A stretch of DNA of 14,760 nt from Chitinophagaceae bacterium (GCA_025351145.1 JANXWM010000095.1:1-14760), one strand, 5' to 3'; counted from the first letter of the stretch, positions 1 to 6,394 are shown. The notes: generated by a model not told the origin, from the letters alone. Translations and numbers: made by a program.

Positions 1-503
1 TGATTGATGAAGTTGCAGAAGGTGGTGTTGAATATCTGGTGTGCGCCAATACGCCCACCAATACACTGGATGAAATAAAAAGCTCTATTGAAGTTTTAAA
101 TAAAACTAATGAAGCCTGCAAAAAAGCAGGGCTTGTTTTCGCGTACCATAATCATGATGCAGAGTTTCATAACATAGAAGGAAAAATTCCCTACGAACTG
201 ATGCTTGCGCAAACAACCATGAAGATGGAACTCGATCTTGCATGGGCCACGAAGGGTGGTAAAGATCCTGTTGAATTGTTCAAACAAAACCCCGGACGTT
301 TCCCGTTGTGGCATGTAAAAGATCTTGATGCTTCAAGAGAAAATATTTTGCCTGTAGGTGCCGGCACAATTGATTATAAAAGAATTTTTGATGCAGCAAA
401 AACTGCAGGTATGAAACATTTCTTTGTAGAGCACGATATGCCAAAAGATGCATTGGCAAGTATTAAAGAAAGCTTTGCTTATTTAAGTAAAATGCTGGGT
501 TAG
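1..503 (+). CDS. Sugar phosphate isomerase/epimerase family protein, 3' part only
   Basis: The reading frame is open from base 3 to the TAG at 501-503, so the gene enters from the left edge and only about 166 C-terminal residues are seen. The GTG at 39 is an internal valine, not a start. The fragment matches the xylose-isomerase-like TIM-barrel family, which isomerises or epimerises sugars and related polyols in the cytoplasm with a divalent metal. Visible metal-site segments in order are YHNHD, ELDLAW (Asp), LWHVKDLD (His) and FVEHD (Glu), as expected for the His/Asp/His/Glu set of this fold. The GAGTIDYKRIF segment before the last strand is also typical. The substrate cannot be read from the sequence. 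No signal peptide can be assessed because the N-terminus is missing. A hairpin terminator follows at once, so this is the last gene of its transcript. Confidence 0.85.
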   Translation, partial: IDEVAEGGVEYLVCANTPTNTLDEIKSSIEVLNKTNEACKKAGLVFAYHNHDAEFHNIEGKIPYELMLAQTTMKMELDLAWATKGGKDPVELFKQNPGRFPLWHVKDLDASRENILPVGAGTIDYKRIFDAAKTAGMKHFFVEHDMPKDALASIKESFAYLSKMLG

Positions 504-517
504 TTTTCTTAAATCCT

Positions 518-574
518 AAAACGTGAATCGTCAAAAATGTGTATTATTCTTACGTTTGGCGGTTCACGTTTTTT
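518..574 (+). terminator. Rho-independent terminator behind the isomerase gene
   Basis: An 18-base left arm (518-535) pairs with 555-572 across a 19-base loop. All pairs are Watson-Crick except two G-U wobbles (AATCGTC against GGCGGTT). The right arm runs into a T tract ending at 574. It sits 15 bases after the isomerase stop and about 15 bases before the esterase ATG. It also contains the GTG at 523 that would otherwise look like an upstream start for the esterase. Confidence 0.8.
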
Positions 575-588
575 ATAAAATAAATTTT

Positions 589-2157
589 ATGAAACTATCT
601 GTAAGATTATTTGCATTATCGTTTTTATTGTTGCTGAATATTGCTTCCTTCTCTCAAAAGAATAATGCTGTAAAGGTTGTAAAAACCAATGCAGGGTTAA
701 TTTCCGGCATTACCAATCAGGATGCTGATATAAATATTTATAAAGGCATTCCATTCGCAGCACCTCCTGTTGGCAACTTGCGGTGGAAAGAGCCGCAACC
801 TGTTACTGCCTGGAGCGGCATAAAAAAATGCGATGCATTTTCAGCAAGCCCTATGCAGGCAAAACCTTCGCCGTTCTGGGCTTGGACGGAAGAGTTCCTT
901 ATTCCCAAAGAACCCATCAGCGAAGATTGTTTGTATTTGAATGTATGGACTGCAGCAAAAAAGCCTGGTGAAAAAAAACCTGTTATTGTTTGGATTTATG
1001 GAGGTGGTTTTTCCAGTGGCGGAACTGCCTGTGCTATATACGATGGTGAGGCCATGGCAAAAAAAGGTGTTGTGTTTGTAAGCACAAATTACCGTGTTGG
1101 CATATTTGGTTTTTTTGCGCATCCTCAACTTACAAAAGAATCAGCTCACAATGCTTCGGGTAATTATGGGTTAATGGATCAGGTTGCGGCTTTGCAATGG
1201 GTAAAGAAAAATATTGCAGCCTTTGGTGGCGATCCCGACAATGTAACTATTGCGGGGCAATCAGCAGGTTCTATGAGTGTGAATTGTCTTGTAGCATCAC
1301 CACTTGCAAAAGGTTTATTTAAACATGCCATTGCCGAGAGCGGTGCAAGCTTTGTATCAAGCCCAATGAGAGGATCAGCAACACTTCACCAGGCAGAAGA
1401 AGATGGAGCAAAACTTGCATCATCATTAAACAAACCATCTATCGGAGAATTGCGCAGCATGCCTGCAGATGAGTTATTATCCAAAGCAAAAATTGCCACA
1501 TCACCTATTGTGGATGGCTATGTTTTGCCGCAATCAATCGCAGAAATTTTTGCTGCATCAAAACAAAACGATGTTCCGGTTCTTACCGGCTGGAATGGCG
1601 ATGATGGATTTTTATTTGGTGCTCCAAAAAATGTAGCCGACTGGCAAAAGCAGGCAGCACAACAATATGGAAATAATGCTGCTATATTTTTTAAATTTTA
1701 TCCTGCAAACAACGATGCGGAAGCTTATGCATCGCAAATAGCAAATGCAAGGGATATGATTTTTGGCGTGCAGAATTATACATGGGCAAACATGCAAACA
1801 ACTACCGGAAAATCGAAAGTGTACCTCTATAATTTTAACCGCAAAGTTCCTGCCAGTGCAGAGTTTGTAAAGTATGGCGCATTTCATACAGGCGAAGTTG
1901 CGTATGCTTTAAACAACTTAAAATTTTTAAAGAACCGTCCTTTAGAAAAAACAGACGGGCAGCTTGCTGATATGATGTCTTCTTACTGGGTAAACTTTGC
2001 AACCACCGGAAACCCAAATGGCAAAGGGCTTCCGGAATGGCCTGCGTATAACACCAAAGAAAATATGGTGATACTGTTTGACGAAAAAACTGCTGCTCAA
2101 AAACTGCCATCAAAAGAATCACTTGATTTTTTGTTTACTGATATGAAAGCAAAATAA
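589..2157 (+). CDS. Secreted carboxylesterase, type B (para-nitrobenzyl esterase family)
   Basis: Predicted 522-residue alpha/beta hydrolase that cleaves carboxylic esters outside the cytoplasm. I chose the ATG at 589 because it gives a clean Sec signal peptide (Lys, Arg, then a Leu-rich core, ending SFSQ at about residue 23). The longer GTG start at 523 adds 22 residues encoded inside the preceding terminator. Family features in order: YKGIPFAAPPVG near the N-terminus, SEDCLYLNVW, the oxyanion-hole GGGF at 138-141, the nucleophile Ser225 in GQSAGS, a probable acid Asp338 or Asp339 in GWNGDDGF (the family usually has Glu here), and the catalytic His433 in GAFHTGEVAY. The C-terminal SYWVNFATTGNPNG block is also typical, and the length fits the family. 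No convincing promoter was seen in the short gap. It converges with the minus-strand gene ending at 2374. The substrate is unknown. Confidence 0.92.
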   Translation: MKLSVRLFALSFLLLLNIASFSQKNNAVKVVKTNAGLISGITNQDADINIYKGIPFAAPPVGNLRWKEPQPVTAWSGIKKCDAFSASPMQAKPSPFWAWTEEFLIPKEPISEDCLYLNVWTAAKKPGEKKPVIVWIYGGGFSSGGTACAIYDGEAMAKKGVVFVSTNYRVGIFGFFAHPQLTKESAHNASGNYGLMDQVAALQWVKKNIAAFGGDPDNVTIAGQSAGSMSVNCLVASPLAKGLFKHAIAESGASFVSSPMRGSATLHQAEEDGAKLASSLNKPSIGELRSMPADELLSKAKIATSPIVDGYVLPQSIAEIFAASKQNDVPVLTGWNGDDGFLFGAPKNVADWQKQAAQQYGNNAAIFFKFYPANNDAEAYASQIANARDMIFGVQNYTWANMQTTTGKSKVYLYNFNRKVPASAEFVKYGAFHTGEVAYALNNLKFLKNRPLEKTDGQLADMMSSYWVNFATTGNPNGKGLPEWPAYNTKENMVILFDEKTAAQKLPSKESLDFLFTDMKAK

Positions 2158-2163
2158 CTTTAT

Positions 2164-2324
2164 GAACCGGGCATAGGGTTTTCATGGAATCGTTCCTTGC
2201 GTTCCAAATCCCGTATGTTTCATCGGGACGCACTCTTGTACGGTTGGATTATAAATGAGCTTTTACCGGTGCGTAGATTGAAGCGAATCATTGTTGGTCA
2301 GCGACCAACAATGGCGGAGCTGGG
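2164..2324 (+). repeat. Dispersed intergenic repeat, copy 1 (forward)
   Basis: This is the longest copy of a repeat found in most gaps of the window. It starts six bases after the esterase stop with ACCGGGCATAGGG. It carries CGTTCCTTGCG, then an apparent insertion of about 24 bases absent from other copies, then CGCACTCTTGTACGG, GGATTAT, GAGCTTTTACC and AGATTGAAGCGAAT. The distal end holds a perfect hairpin. Bases 2229-2280 recur inverted at 4127-4178 with one mismatch. No protein is supported here. Confidence 0.8.
2289..2313. terminator. Perfect 11-bp hairpin between convergent genes, possible terminator
   Basis: CATTGTTGGTC (2289-2299) and GACCAACAATG (2303-2313) form a perfect stem with a three-base loop. 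It lies between the ends of the esterase (+) and the DUF3223 gene (-), where a bidirectional terminator would be useful. The T run on the + side (2326-2330) is not directly adjacent, so termination is only plausible. A degenerate version exists at the end of the copy near 6126-6150, so it may instead be part of the repeat itself. Confidence 0.4.
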
Positions 2325-2373
2325 CTTTTTCTCGCTGTTCAATTTGTTAGTCTTTGTCCACGTTACTTTGTTG

Positions 2374-3093
2374 TCAAAAATCAAGTTCTATTTGTTCGTT
2401 AAAGTTCTTTTTTTTCTGTGTCAAGTTTTCGTGTCTGCTGATAACTCTAAGTTTTGCAACTTGTCTATGATAATTTGCAAATTCTGTTCTGATTTGTTCG
2501 TCCTTGAACTCTTTATTATATTCATTGTCACCAAAGCCAATATATTCAATTTGCGAAGGTTCAATGTTTTTTAATTTAAGAAAGTCGTTTAGTATTTTGT
2601 CAAAAGTGATTGGTGGAATATGGTCAACTGTCGCTAATTCTCTGCTGATTTTAAGTTGCGATTTTTCACAAATAACATTATTGTCATTATCAATTGTCCG
2701 TCTGATATAATTTGAAAGATGTGAAACTACTTGGTCTTTAACTGCACTACGTGCAGATTGTTTGAACATTTTTAAAGGTTCTCTACTGGTGTCGTTGTCA
2801 ATACAATGTAAGTAGCTAAAATCTGTTTCTGTTCCGTCAATTCTTTTGATATGAAAACATCTTGTCTTACCCCAATTGCCATCAAGTCTTATAATTATTT
2901 CATTTATACCAACTCCCAATTTTTTGTCATACTCTGGGTGTCGTTTTAAAAGTTCACAAATAAATAGGAAATCTGTTTTGTCTAATGAGTTTTGCAGTTC
3001 GTACTTATTCAAAATTGCCTTAACAAAGTCCTTTGATTCAGCTTTTGTTTTAAAAACCTTTTCGCCAATATTTATTGTCTGCCGCTGTGCCAT
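2374..3093 (-). CDS. DUF3223 (DCL family) protein with HNH-like C-terminal region
   Basis: Predicted 239-residue protein with no signal peptide or membrane segment, so probably cytoplasmic. Residues 8-98 match the DUF3223/DCL domain: IGEKVFKTKAE, FLFICELLKRHPEYDKKLG, VGINEIII, CFHIKRIDG and TDFSYLHCI. The C-terminal half carries VDHIPPITF (156-164), then ANYHRQVAKLRVIS and HENLTQKKK (221-229). This resembles the DH...N...K layout of HNH nucleases, although the usual zinc-binding cysteines are not evident, so nuclease activity is inference. The role of the bacterial family is not established to my knowledge. Sampled stretches have roughly 30-35% G+C against 45-50% in neighbouring genes. With the opposite strand and flanking inverted repeats, this suggests horizontal acquisition. 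The ATG at 3093 starts the domain cleanly, and no Shine-Dalgarno sequence is apparent. Confidence 0.7.
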   Translation of the reverse strand: MAQRQTINIGEKVFKTKAESKDFVKAILNKYELQNSLDKTDFLFICELLKRHPEYDKKLGVGINEIIIRLDGNWGKTRCFHIKRIDGTETDFSYLHCIDNDTSREPLKMFKQSARSAVKDQVVSHLSNYIRRTIDNDNNVICEKSQLKISRELATVDHIPPITFDKILNDFLKLKNIEPSQIEYIGFGDNEYNKEFKDEQIRTEFANYHRQVAKLRVISRHENLTQKKKNFNEQIELDF

Positions 3094-3369
3094 TTTTTGT
3101 AAAAGGTTTGTGATTGCAGGGTCGTCATAGCCTTGCCACCAACAATTGTATTTACGAAACTACGTTATTTATATTGCGCTAATACAGCCAATAGCAGTTG
3201 TATTTGCGCAATTCTTTTTGGATAGAATAGTAGTAGAGAAAGAATATATAGACGACATGTTTAGCGCTCCGTGGGAACGCATTATGCTCAATCAACACAA
3301 AACGTTGCTCTGGAACGTATATTAATTCATGCAATCCCTGCTACTGCTAGATTGAAGCGAAGGCTTTGG
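3094..3369. other. Gap between the two accessory genes: hairpin and repeated upstream motif
   Basis: No gene is supported. On the minus strand this region leads into the DUF3223 gene. It holds two copies of a motif read on + as AGTTGTATTTGCGCAA-like (3144-3160 and 3195-3211), an imperfect hairpin (3176-3188 against 3197-3209, one mismatch and one G-U), and CTTGCCACCAAC at 3132-3143, which recurs as CTTACCGCCAAC at 3915-3926. Bases 3348-3361 (TAGATTGAAGCGAA) are a short relic of the dispersed repeat. Confidence 0.5.
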
Positions 3370-3903
3370 TTAATCAGGAACATTTTGCCGAAATAGAATT
3401 TTTAAATTTTTGAATAAGTAAAATTCTCTAAACCCTAAATAGCTCAATGATTCGAGCCCTGCTTTTAAGTCTTTATAATTTGAATAAAAGTATCGAGAAA
3501 TTTTTTCTATTCGCTTGTCACTTTTAATAAGATAAATAATGTCAAATTTTGCTTGATAACCGTCTTTATAGTATGTGTCAACAAAACCGTCAAGTTCTTC
3601 AAAAGAATAAAGTCTTTCCTTTTTTGTGAAGATGTTTTTAAATGAAATAGTCTTATTGAAATTGTCAATGGTTATAGCGACAGCATTGAAATAAATTATC
3701 GGTATAAACAAAACTGATAAAATTGAAAAACTAGCAATTTGAAAAACTAAATGGTCGGTTTGTCCGTGACTTAGTGTCAACGACTTTAAAAATTTAATAC
3801 CAAAGAAATACTCCAAGAATACCGAAACAAGATTGTATGTCGAGTAAATTGTCGCAACCGTTAGGAACCAAAAGCCTGTTATACTAAATTTTGATTTTAC
3901 CAT
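3370..3903 (-). CDS. Small membrane protein, two helices plus PH-like domain
   Basis: Predicted 177-residue protein not assigned to a named family. Two hydrophobic segments (about residues 9-31 and 53-73) are joined by a short polar loop (LSHGQTDH). After them comes a soluble part of about 100 residues, mostly strand-like: ITIDNFNKTISFKN, then KKERLYSFEELDGF, then FDIIYLIKSDKRIEKISR. This order (two helices, then a strand that describes membrane-proximal settings, then a FEEL-type segment) resembles small bacterial PH-like membrane proteins common in Bacteroidota. That is a resemblance of pattern only. The C-terminus is basic. The gene is very AT-rich and lies upstream of the DUF3223 gene in the same direction, 276 bases apart, so it is probably a separate unit. 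Function unknown. Confidence 0.65.
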   Translation of the reverse strand: MVKSKFSITGFWFLTVATIYSTYNLVSVFLEYFFGIKFLKSLTLSHGQTDHLVFQIASFSILSVLFIPIIYFNAVAITIDNFNKTISFKNIFTKKERLYSFEELDGFVDTYYKDGYQAKFDIIYLIKSDKRIEKISRYFYSNYKDLKAGLESLSYLGFREFYLFKNLKILFRQNVPD

Positions 3904-3932
3904 GTCAAAGTAGGCTTACCGCCAACTCAAAA

Positions 3933-3966
3933 ATATGCGAAAGTTCGCAACAAAACTTTCGCATAT
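3933..3966. repeat. Perfect 13-bp inverted repeat upstream of the small membrane protein
   Basis: ATATGCGAAAGTT (3933-3945) and AACTTTCGCATAT (3954-3966) are perfect arms around eight bases. The element ends 30 bases before the minus-strand ATG at 3903, so it would fall in the promoter or leader of that gene. It could be an operator or a leader hairpin. No T tract follows on the minus strand at the level of a standard terminator. Confidence 0.6.
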
Positions 3967-3998
3967 CCACCCAAACCAGTTGTATTTGCAAAACCCCG

Positions 3999-4034
3999 CA
4001 ATCTACGCATCGGTAAAAGTAACAGTACAAGAGT
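3999..4034 (-). repeat. Dispersed repeat, internally deleted copy (reversed)
   Basis: Read on the minus strand it gives ACTCTTGTAC, then TTTTACCGATGCGTAGATTG, lacking the GGTTGGATTAT part found in other copies. Its first 21 bases (3999-4019) are repeated exactly at 4127-4147, so the REP-like element at 4042-4125 is bracketed by direct repeats. The rest of the gap between 3904 and 4258 holds no gene. Confidence 0.65.
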
Positions 4035-4041
4035 CCGGTGC

Positions 4042-4125
4042 CGTCATGCTGAACTTGTTTCAGCATCTCCTGGCGAAATAGAATGCAGGTGCGACAGGAG
4101 ACCCTGAAATAAATTCAGGGTGACG
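4042..4125. repeat. REP-like cloverleaf element 1
   Basis: A nested palindromic unit. The ends are CGTCA (4042-4046) and TGACG (4121-4125). Inside are hairpin TGCTGAA/TTCAGCA (4047-4065), inner stem TCTCCTG/CAGGAGA (4066-4072 with 4095-4101), and hairpin CCCTGAA/TTCAGGG (4102-4120). Paired, it folds as a cross with two side hairpins. The same unit occurs inverted at 5963-6060. It is not a tRNA: there is no acceptor stem of seven pairs and no T-loop. Confidence 0.75.
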
Positions 4126-4126
4126 T

Positions 4127-4217
4127 CAATCTACGCATCGGTAAAAGCTCATTTATAATCCAACCGTACAAGAGTGCGACGCAAGGATGCTTAATGCTTA
4201 TCTAAATGCCCGGTACA
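4127..4217 (-). repeat. Dispersed repeat (reversed), inverted partner of the copy at 2164
   Basis: On the minus strand it reads from ACCGGGC through CCTTGCGTCGCACTCTTGTAC, GGTTGGATTATAAATGAGC and TTTTACCGATGCGTAGATTG. Bases 4127-4178 match 2229-2280 in inverted orientation at 51 of 52 positions, closer than any other pair in the window. It ends five bases before the -7 element of the following gene. Confidence 0.8.
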
Positions 4218-4221
4218 TACT

Positions 4222-4229
4222 TAACTTTG
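4222..4229 (+). promoter_or_regulatory. Bacteroidota-type -7 element for the double esterase gene
   Basis: TAACTTTG matches the Bacteroidota -7 consensus TAnnTTTG exactly and lies 29 bases before the ATG. I see no good -33 TTTG at the usual distance, so the promoter call rests on the -7 box and position. Confidence 0.45.
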
Positions 4230-4258
4230 TATTTCTATAAATTACAAAATCAACTTTT

Positions 4259-5845
4259 ATGAACAAACGATTGCAGCTTGTATTATTATTGATCATTTCA
4301 TTTGTTTCATTTGCAAATGCACAGCAAAAAGTAATTCAATTGTATAATGGCGCAGCGCCAGGTTCTGAAAGCTGGACCTGGGATGAAGCAACAAACACAA
4401 AAAACGCATGGCAAACCGATGTGGTGTACAATGTTTCAAAACCAACGCTTACCGTATTTGCGCCAGATTCAATGCAGTCAACCGGAACAGCAGTTGTCAT
4501 TTGCCCCGGCGGCGGTTTTCATGCACTCTCCATCAACAGCGAAGGTTACGATGTAGCAAAGTGGCTGGTAAAAAAGGGTGTTACCTGTTTTGTGCTTAAA
4601 TACAGGGTGGCGCATAGTTTAACTACAGATCCTGTTGCTGAGTGGATGGGCAAATTAGGAACCAAACAAAATGATGATGAAACCAAAGCGGTAATACCCC
4701 TGGAAATTGCAGACAGCAAAAATGCCATTGCTTACGTACGCTCACATGCGGATGAATACGGGCTTGATAAAAACAAAATCGGCATCATTGGTTTTTCGGC
4801 AGGTGGCACGCTTACCATGTTCAGTGCGTTTAATTATACCCCCGAAAACAAGCCCGACTTTATTGCGCCCATTTATGCTTATTTCCCCGATTCGCTGATT
4901 ACAAATATTCCTGCTGATGCGCCACCTATGTTTGTTGTTGCAGCTACCAATGATGGCTTTAAACTTGCACCACATAGTGTAAACCTTTACAGCAAATGGA
5001 TGGCAGCCAATCATTCTGCCGAGCTGCATATATACTCAACAGGCAATCATGGTTTTGGTATGAAAGTGCAACACCTGCCTTCAGATACATGGATCGATCG
5101 TTTTGGTGACTGGCTTAGACTAAATGGTTATTTAAAAATGTTGCATCAGCCTGACTGGCAGAAAAATTTTACAGACTGGCAGCTTGATGATATGCAAAAA
5201 GAAAATGAAAAACGCTTTCATTCAGACTGGCAGAATCTTGGCCGGTATAGAGATGCAAATACTGCGCTTGCTTCAACAACTTCAAACAAGCCACGTGTAG
5301 TATTCATGGGTAATTCTATAACCGATGGCTGGATCAATGCAGACTCATCATTCTTTGTTGGTAAAAATTATATTGACCGCGGTATAAGCGGGCAAACAAC
5401 ACCGCAGATGCTCATACGTTTCCGCCCCGATGTAGTTGACCTGAAACCTGCAGTGGTAGTGATTCTTGCTGGCATCAACGATATTGCCCAAAACACCGGC
5501 CCAATGACGCTCGAAGAAACTTTCGGCAATATTGTTTCAATGGTTGAGCTGGCAAAAGCAAATAAAATTCACCCGGTTATTTCATCTGTGTTACCCGCTT
5601 TCGATTTTCCATGGCACCCCGGTATGCAGCCTGCGCCAAAAGTGGTAAAACTTAATGCAATGCTTAAAGAGTATGCAGCAAAAAATAATGTAGTGTATCT
5701 CGATTATTTCAGCGCCATGAAAGATGAACGCGATGGCTTACCAAAAAATTTATCTGGTGATGGGGTACATCCCAATCTTGCAGGTTATAAAATAATGGAA
5801 CCACTTGCAGAGAAAGCTATTGCAGAAGCAATGAAGCGTAAATAA
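4259..5845 (+). CDS. Secreted double hydrolase: alpha/beta hydrolase fused to SGNH esterase
   Basis: Predicted 528-residue secreted protein. The N-terminus (MNKR, hydrophobic core, ANAQQ) is a Sec signal peptide cleaved near residue 21. Domain 1 (about 30-290) is an alpha/beta hydrolase of the acetylxylan-esterase/xylanase-accessory type: oxyanion PGGGFHAL, nucleophile Ser180 in GFSAGG, acid Asp232 in AATNDGF, His264 in GNHGFGM. Domain 2 (about 340-528) is an SGNH/GDSL hydrolase: Ser353 in MGNSITDGW, a Gly block in GISGQTT, Asn407 in AGINDIAQ, and Asp501/His504 in GDGVHPN. Both triads look intact, so two ester bonds could be cut by one polypeptide. Both folds are common among carbohydrate deacetylases, so hemicellulose or another acetylated glycan is a likely but unproven substrate. 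A linker with repeated DWQ segments (about 296-330) joins the domains. A -7 box precedes it; no terminator is evident. Confidence 0.92.
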   Translation: MNKRLQLVLLLIISFVSFANAQQKVIQLYNGAAPGSESWTWDEATNTKNAWQTDVVYNVSKPTLTVFAPDSMQSTGTAVVICPGGGFHALSINSEGYDVAKWLVKKGVTCFVLKYRVAHSLTTDPVAEWMGKLGTKQNDDETKAVIPLEIADSKNAIAYVRSHADEYGLDKNKIGIIGFSAGGTLTMFSAFNYTPENKPDFIAPIYAYFPDSLITNIPADAPPMFVVAATNDGFKLAPHSVNLYSKWMAANHSAELHIYSTGNHGFGMKVQHLPSDTWIDRFGDWLRLNGYLKMLHQPDWQKNFTDWQLDDMQKENEKRFHSDWQNLGRYRDANTALASTTSNKPRVVFMGNSITDGWINADSSFFVGKNYIDRGISGQTTPQMLIRFRPDVVDLKPAVVVILAGINDIAQNTGPMTLEETFGNIVSMVELAKANKIHPVISSVLPAFDFPWHPGMQPAPKVVKLNAMLKEYAAKNNVVYLDYFSAMKDERDGLPKNLSGDGVHPNLAGYKIMEPLAEKAIAEAMKRK

Positions 5846-5851
5846 TTTTTT

Positions 5852-5956
5852 GTACCTGGCTTAAGGGTTTTCATAGCATCGTTCCTTGCATCGCACTCTT
5901 GTACGGTTGGATTATGTATTGGGCTTTTACCGCAGCAAAGATTGAAGCGAATCAGC
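5852..5956 (+). repeat. Dispersed repeat (forward), behind the double esterase
   Basis: It begins seven bases after the stop with GTACCTGGCTTAAGGG, then GCATCGTTCCTTGCATCGCA, CTCTTGTACGGTTGGATTAT, GGGCTTTTACCGCAGC and AGATTGAAGCGAATCAG. It abuts the REP-like element at 5963. No coding potential. Confidence 0.8.
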
Positions 5957-5962
5957 AAGTGC

Positions 5963-6060
5963 CGTCACCCTGTCCTGAACTTGATTCAGGATTATTTCAG
6001 GGTCTCCTGTAGTACGTCAAATGTTTTGCCAGGAGATGCTGAAATGAATTCGGCATGACG
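5963..6060. repeat. REP-like cloverleaf element 2 (inverted relative to element 1)
   Basis: Same architecture as 4042-4125 read on the other strand: ends CGTCA (5963-5967) and TGACG (6056-6060), hairpin with outer arms CCCTG/CAGGG (5968-5972, 5998-6002), stem TCTCCTG/CAGGAGA (6003-6009, 6030-6036), hairpin TGCTGAA/TTCGGCA (6037-6055, one G-U). The first hairpin is longer than in element 1 and contains a second nested stem TCCTGAA/TTCAGGA (5973-5991). Confidence 0.75.
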
Positions 6061-6063
6061 GCA

Positions 6064-6160
6064 GCGCACACTTGTACGGTTGGATTATGAATGGGCTTTT
6101 ACCGCAGCGAGGCCCTAAGCGAATAGTTGTTTAGTCAGGTGACCAACAAAGGCGGAGTGG
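6064..6160 (+). repeat. Dispersed repeat (forward), second copy in the same gap
   Basis: Lacks the first part of the unit and starts at GCGCACACTTGTACGG, then TTGGATTATGAATGGGC, TTTTACCGCAGCGAG, CTAAGCGAAT and a degenerate end hairpin (GTTGTTTAGTCA with TGACCAACAAA), then GGCGGAG. With the copy at 5852 it brackets REP-like element 2, as the two copies at 3999 and 4127 bracket element 1. Confidence 0.75.
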
Positions 6161-6215
6161 ATACCAACCGGGCGAAGTAAATAGCTAAAATACCGGCAAA
6201 AAAGAGGCCCTGGTG

Positions 6216-6302
6216 GTAAACTGGAGCTTTTTAATAGGTGTTGGAAAAAGCTGTTTACACTTTTTTAACCTTAGTAACGGGCCTGCTGGGGAAACGGTTA
6301 CT
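6216..6302. other. Two tandem hairpins ahead of the haloperoxidase gene
   Basis: The first hairpin pairs GTAAAC (6216-6221) with GTTTAC (6253-6258) and AGCTTTTT (6225-6232) with AAAAAGCT (6245-6252), 14 pairs with a three-base bulge. A T run follows (6261-6266), so it could terminate transcription on the + strand. The second has AGTAAC (6273-6278) and GTTACT (6297-6302). The remaining stretch to 6423 holds no supported gene; a 60-codon frame at 6213-6395 lacks family features. I recognise no known riboswitch. Confidence 0.4.
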
Positions 6303-6386
6303 CAGGTCATCGTAAATAGGTTTTGCAGATATTTGTCCTTCCCTTTTTTTATGCCGAATTTAATAGGCTCACTTTATGCCGGGGTC

Positions 6387-6394
6387 TATCTTTA
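6387..6394 (+). promoter_or_regulatory. Possible -7 element for the haloperoxidase gene
   Basis: TATCTTTA differs from TAnnTTTG at the last base and lies 29 bases before the chosen ATG at 6424, the same distance as in the double esterase gene. No clear -33 element is visible. Confidence 0.25.

Noticed and set aside
523..588. Longer GTG start for the carboxylesterase adding 22 residues
   Set aside because: The added codons are part of the hairpin terminator, and the ATG at 589 gives a normal signal peptide.
2197..2574. 125-codon + strand frame
   Set aside because: It runs through the dispersed repeat and antisense to the DUF3223 gene; the protein has no family features.
3094..3994. Integron-type attC sites between the accessory genes
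   Set aside because: The shared GTTGG-containing blocks do not fit the GTTRRRY/RYYYAAC core pairs, and no integrase is present.
4042..4125. tRNA or tRNA-like gene
   Set aside because: The cloverleaf look comes from nested palindromes; acceptor stem, anticodon loop and T-loop bases are missing.
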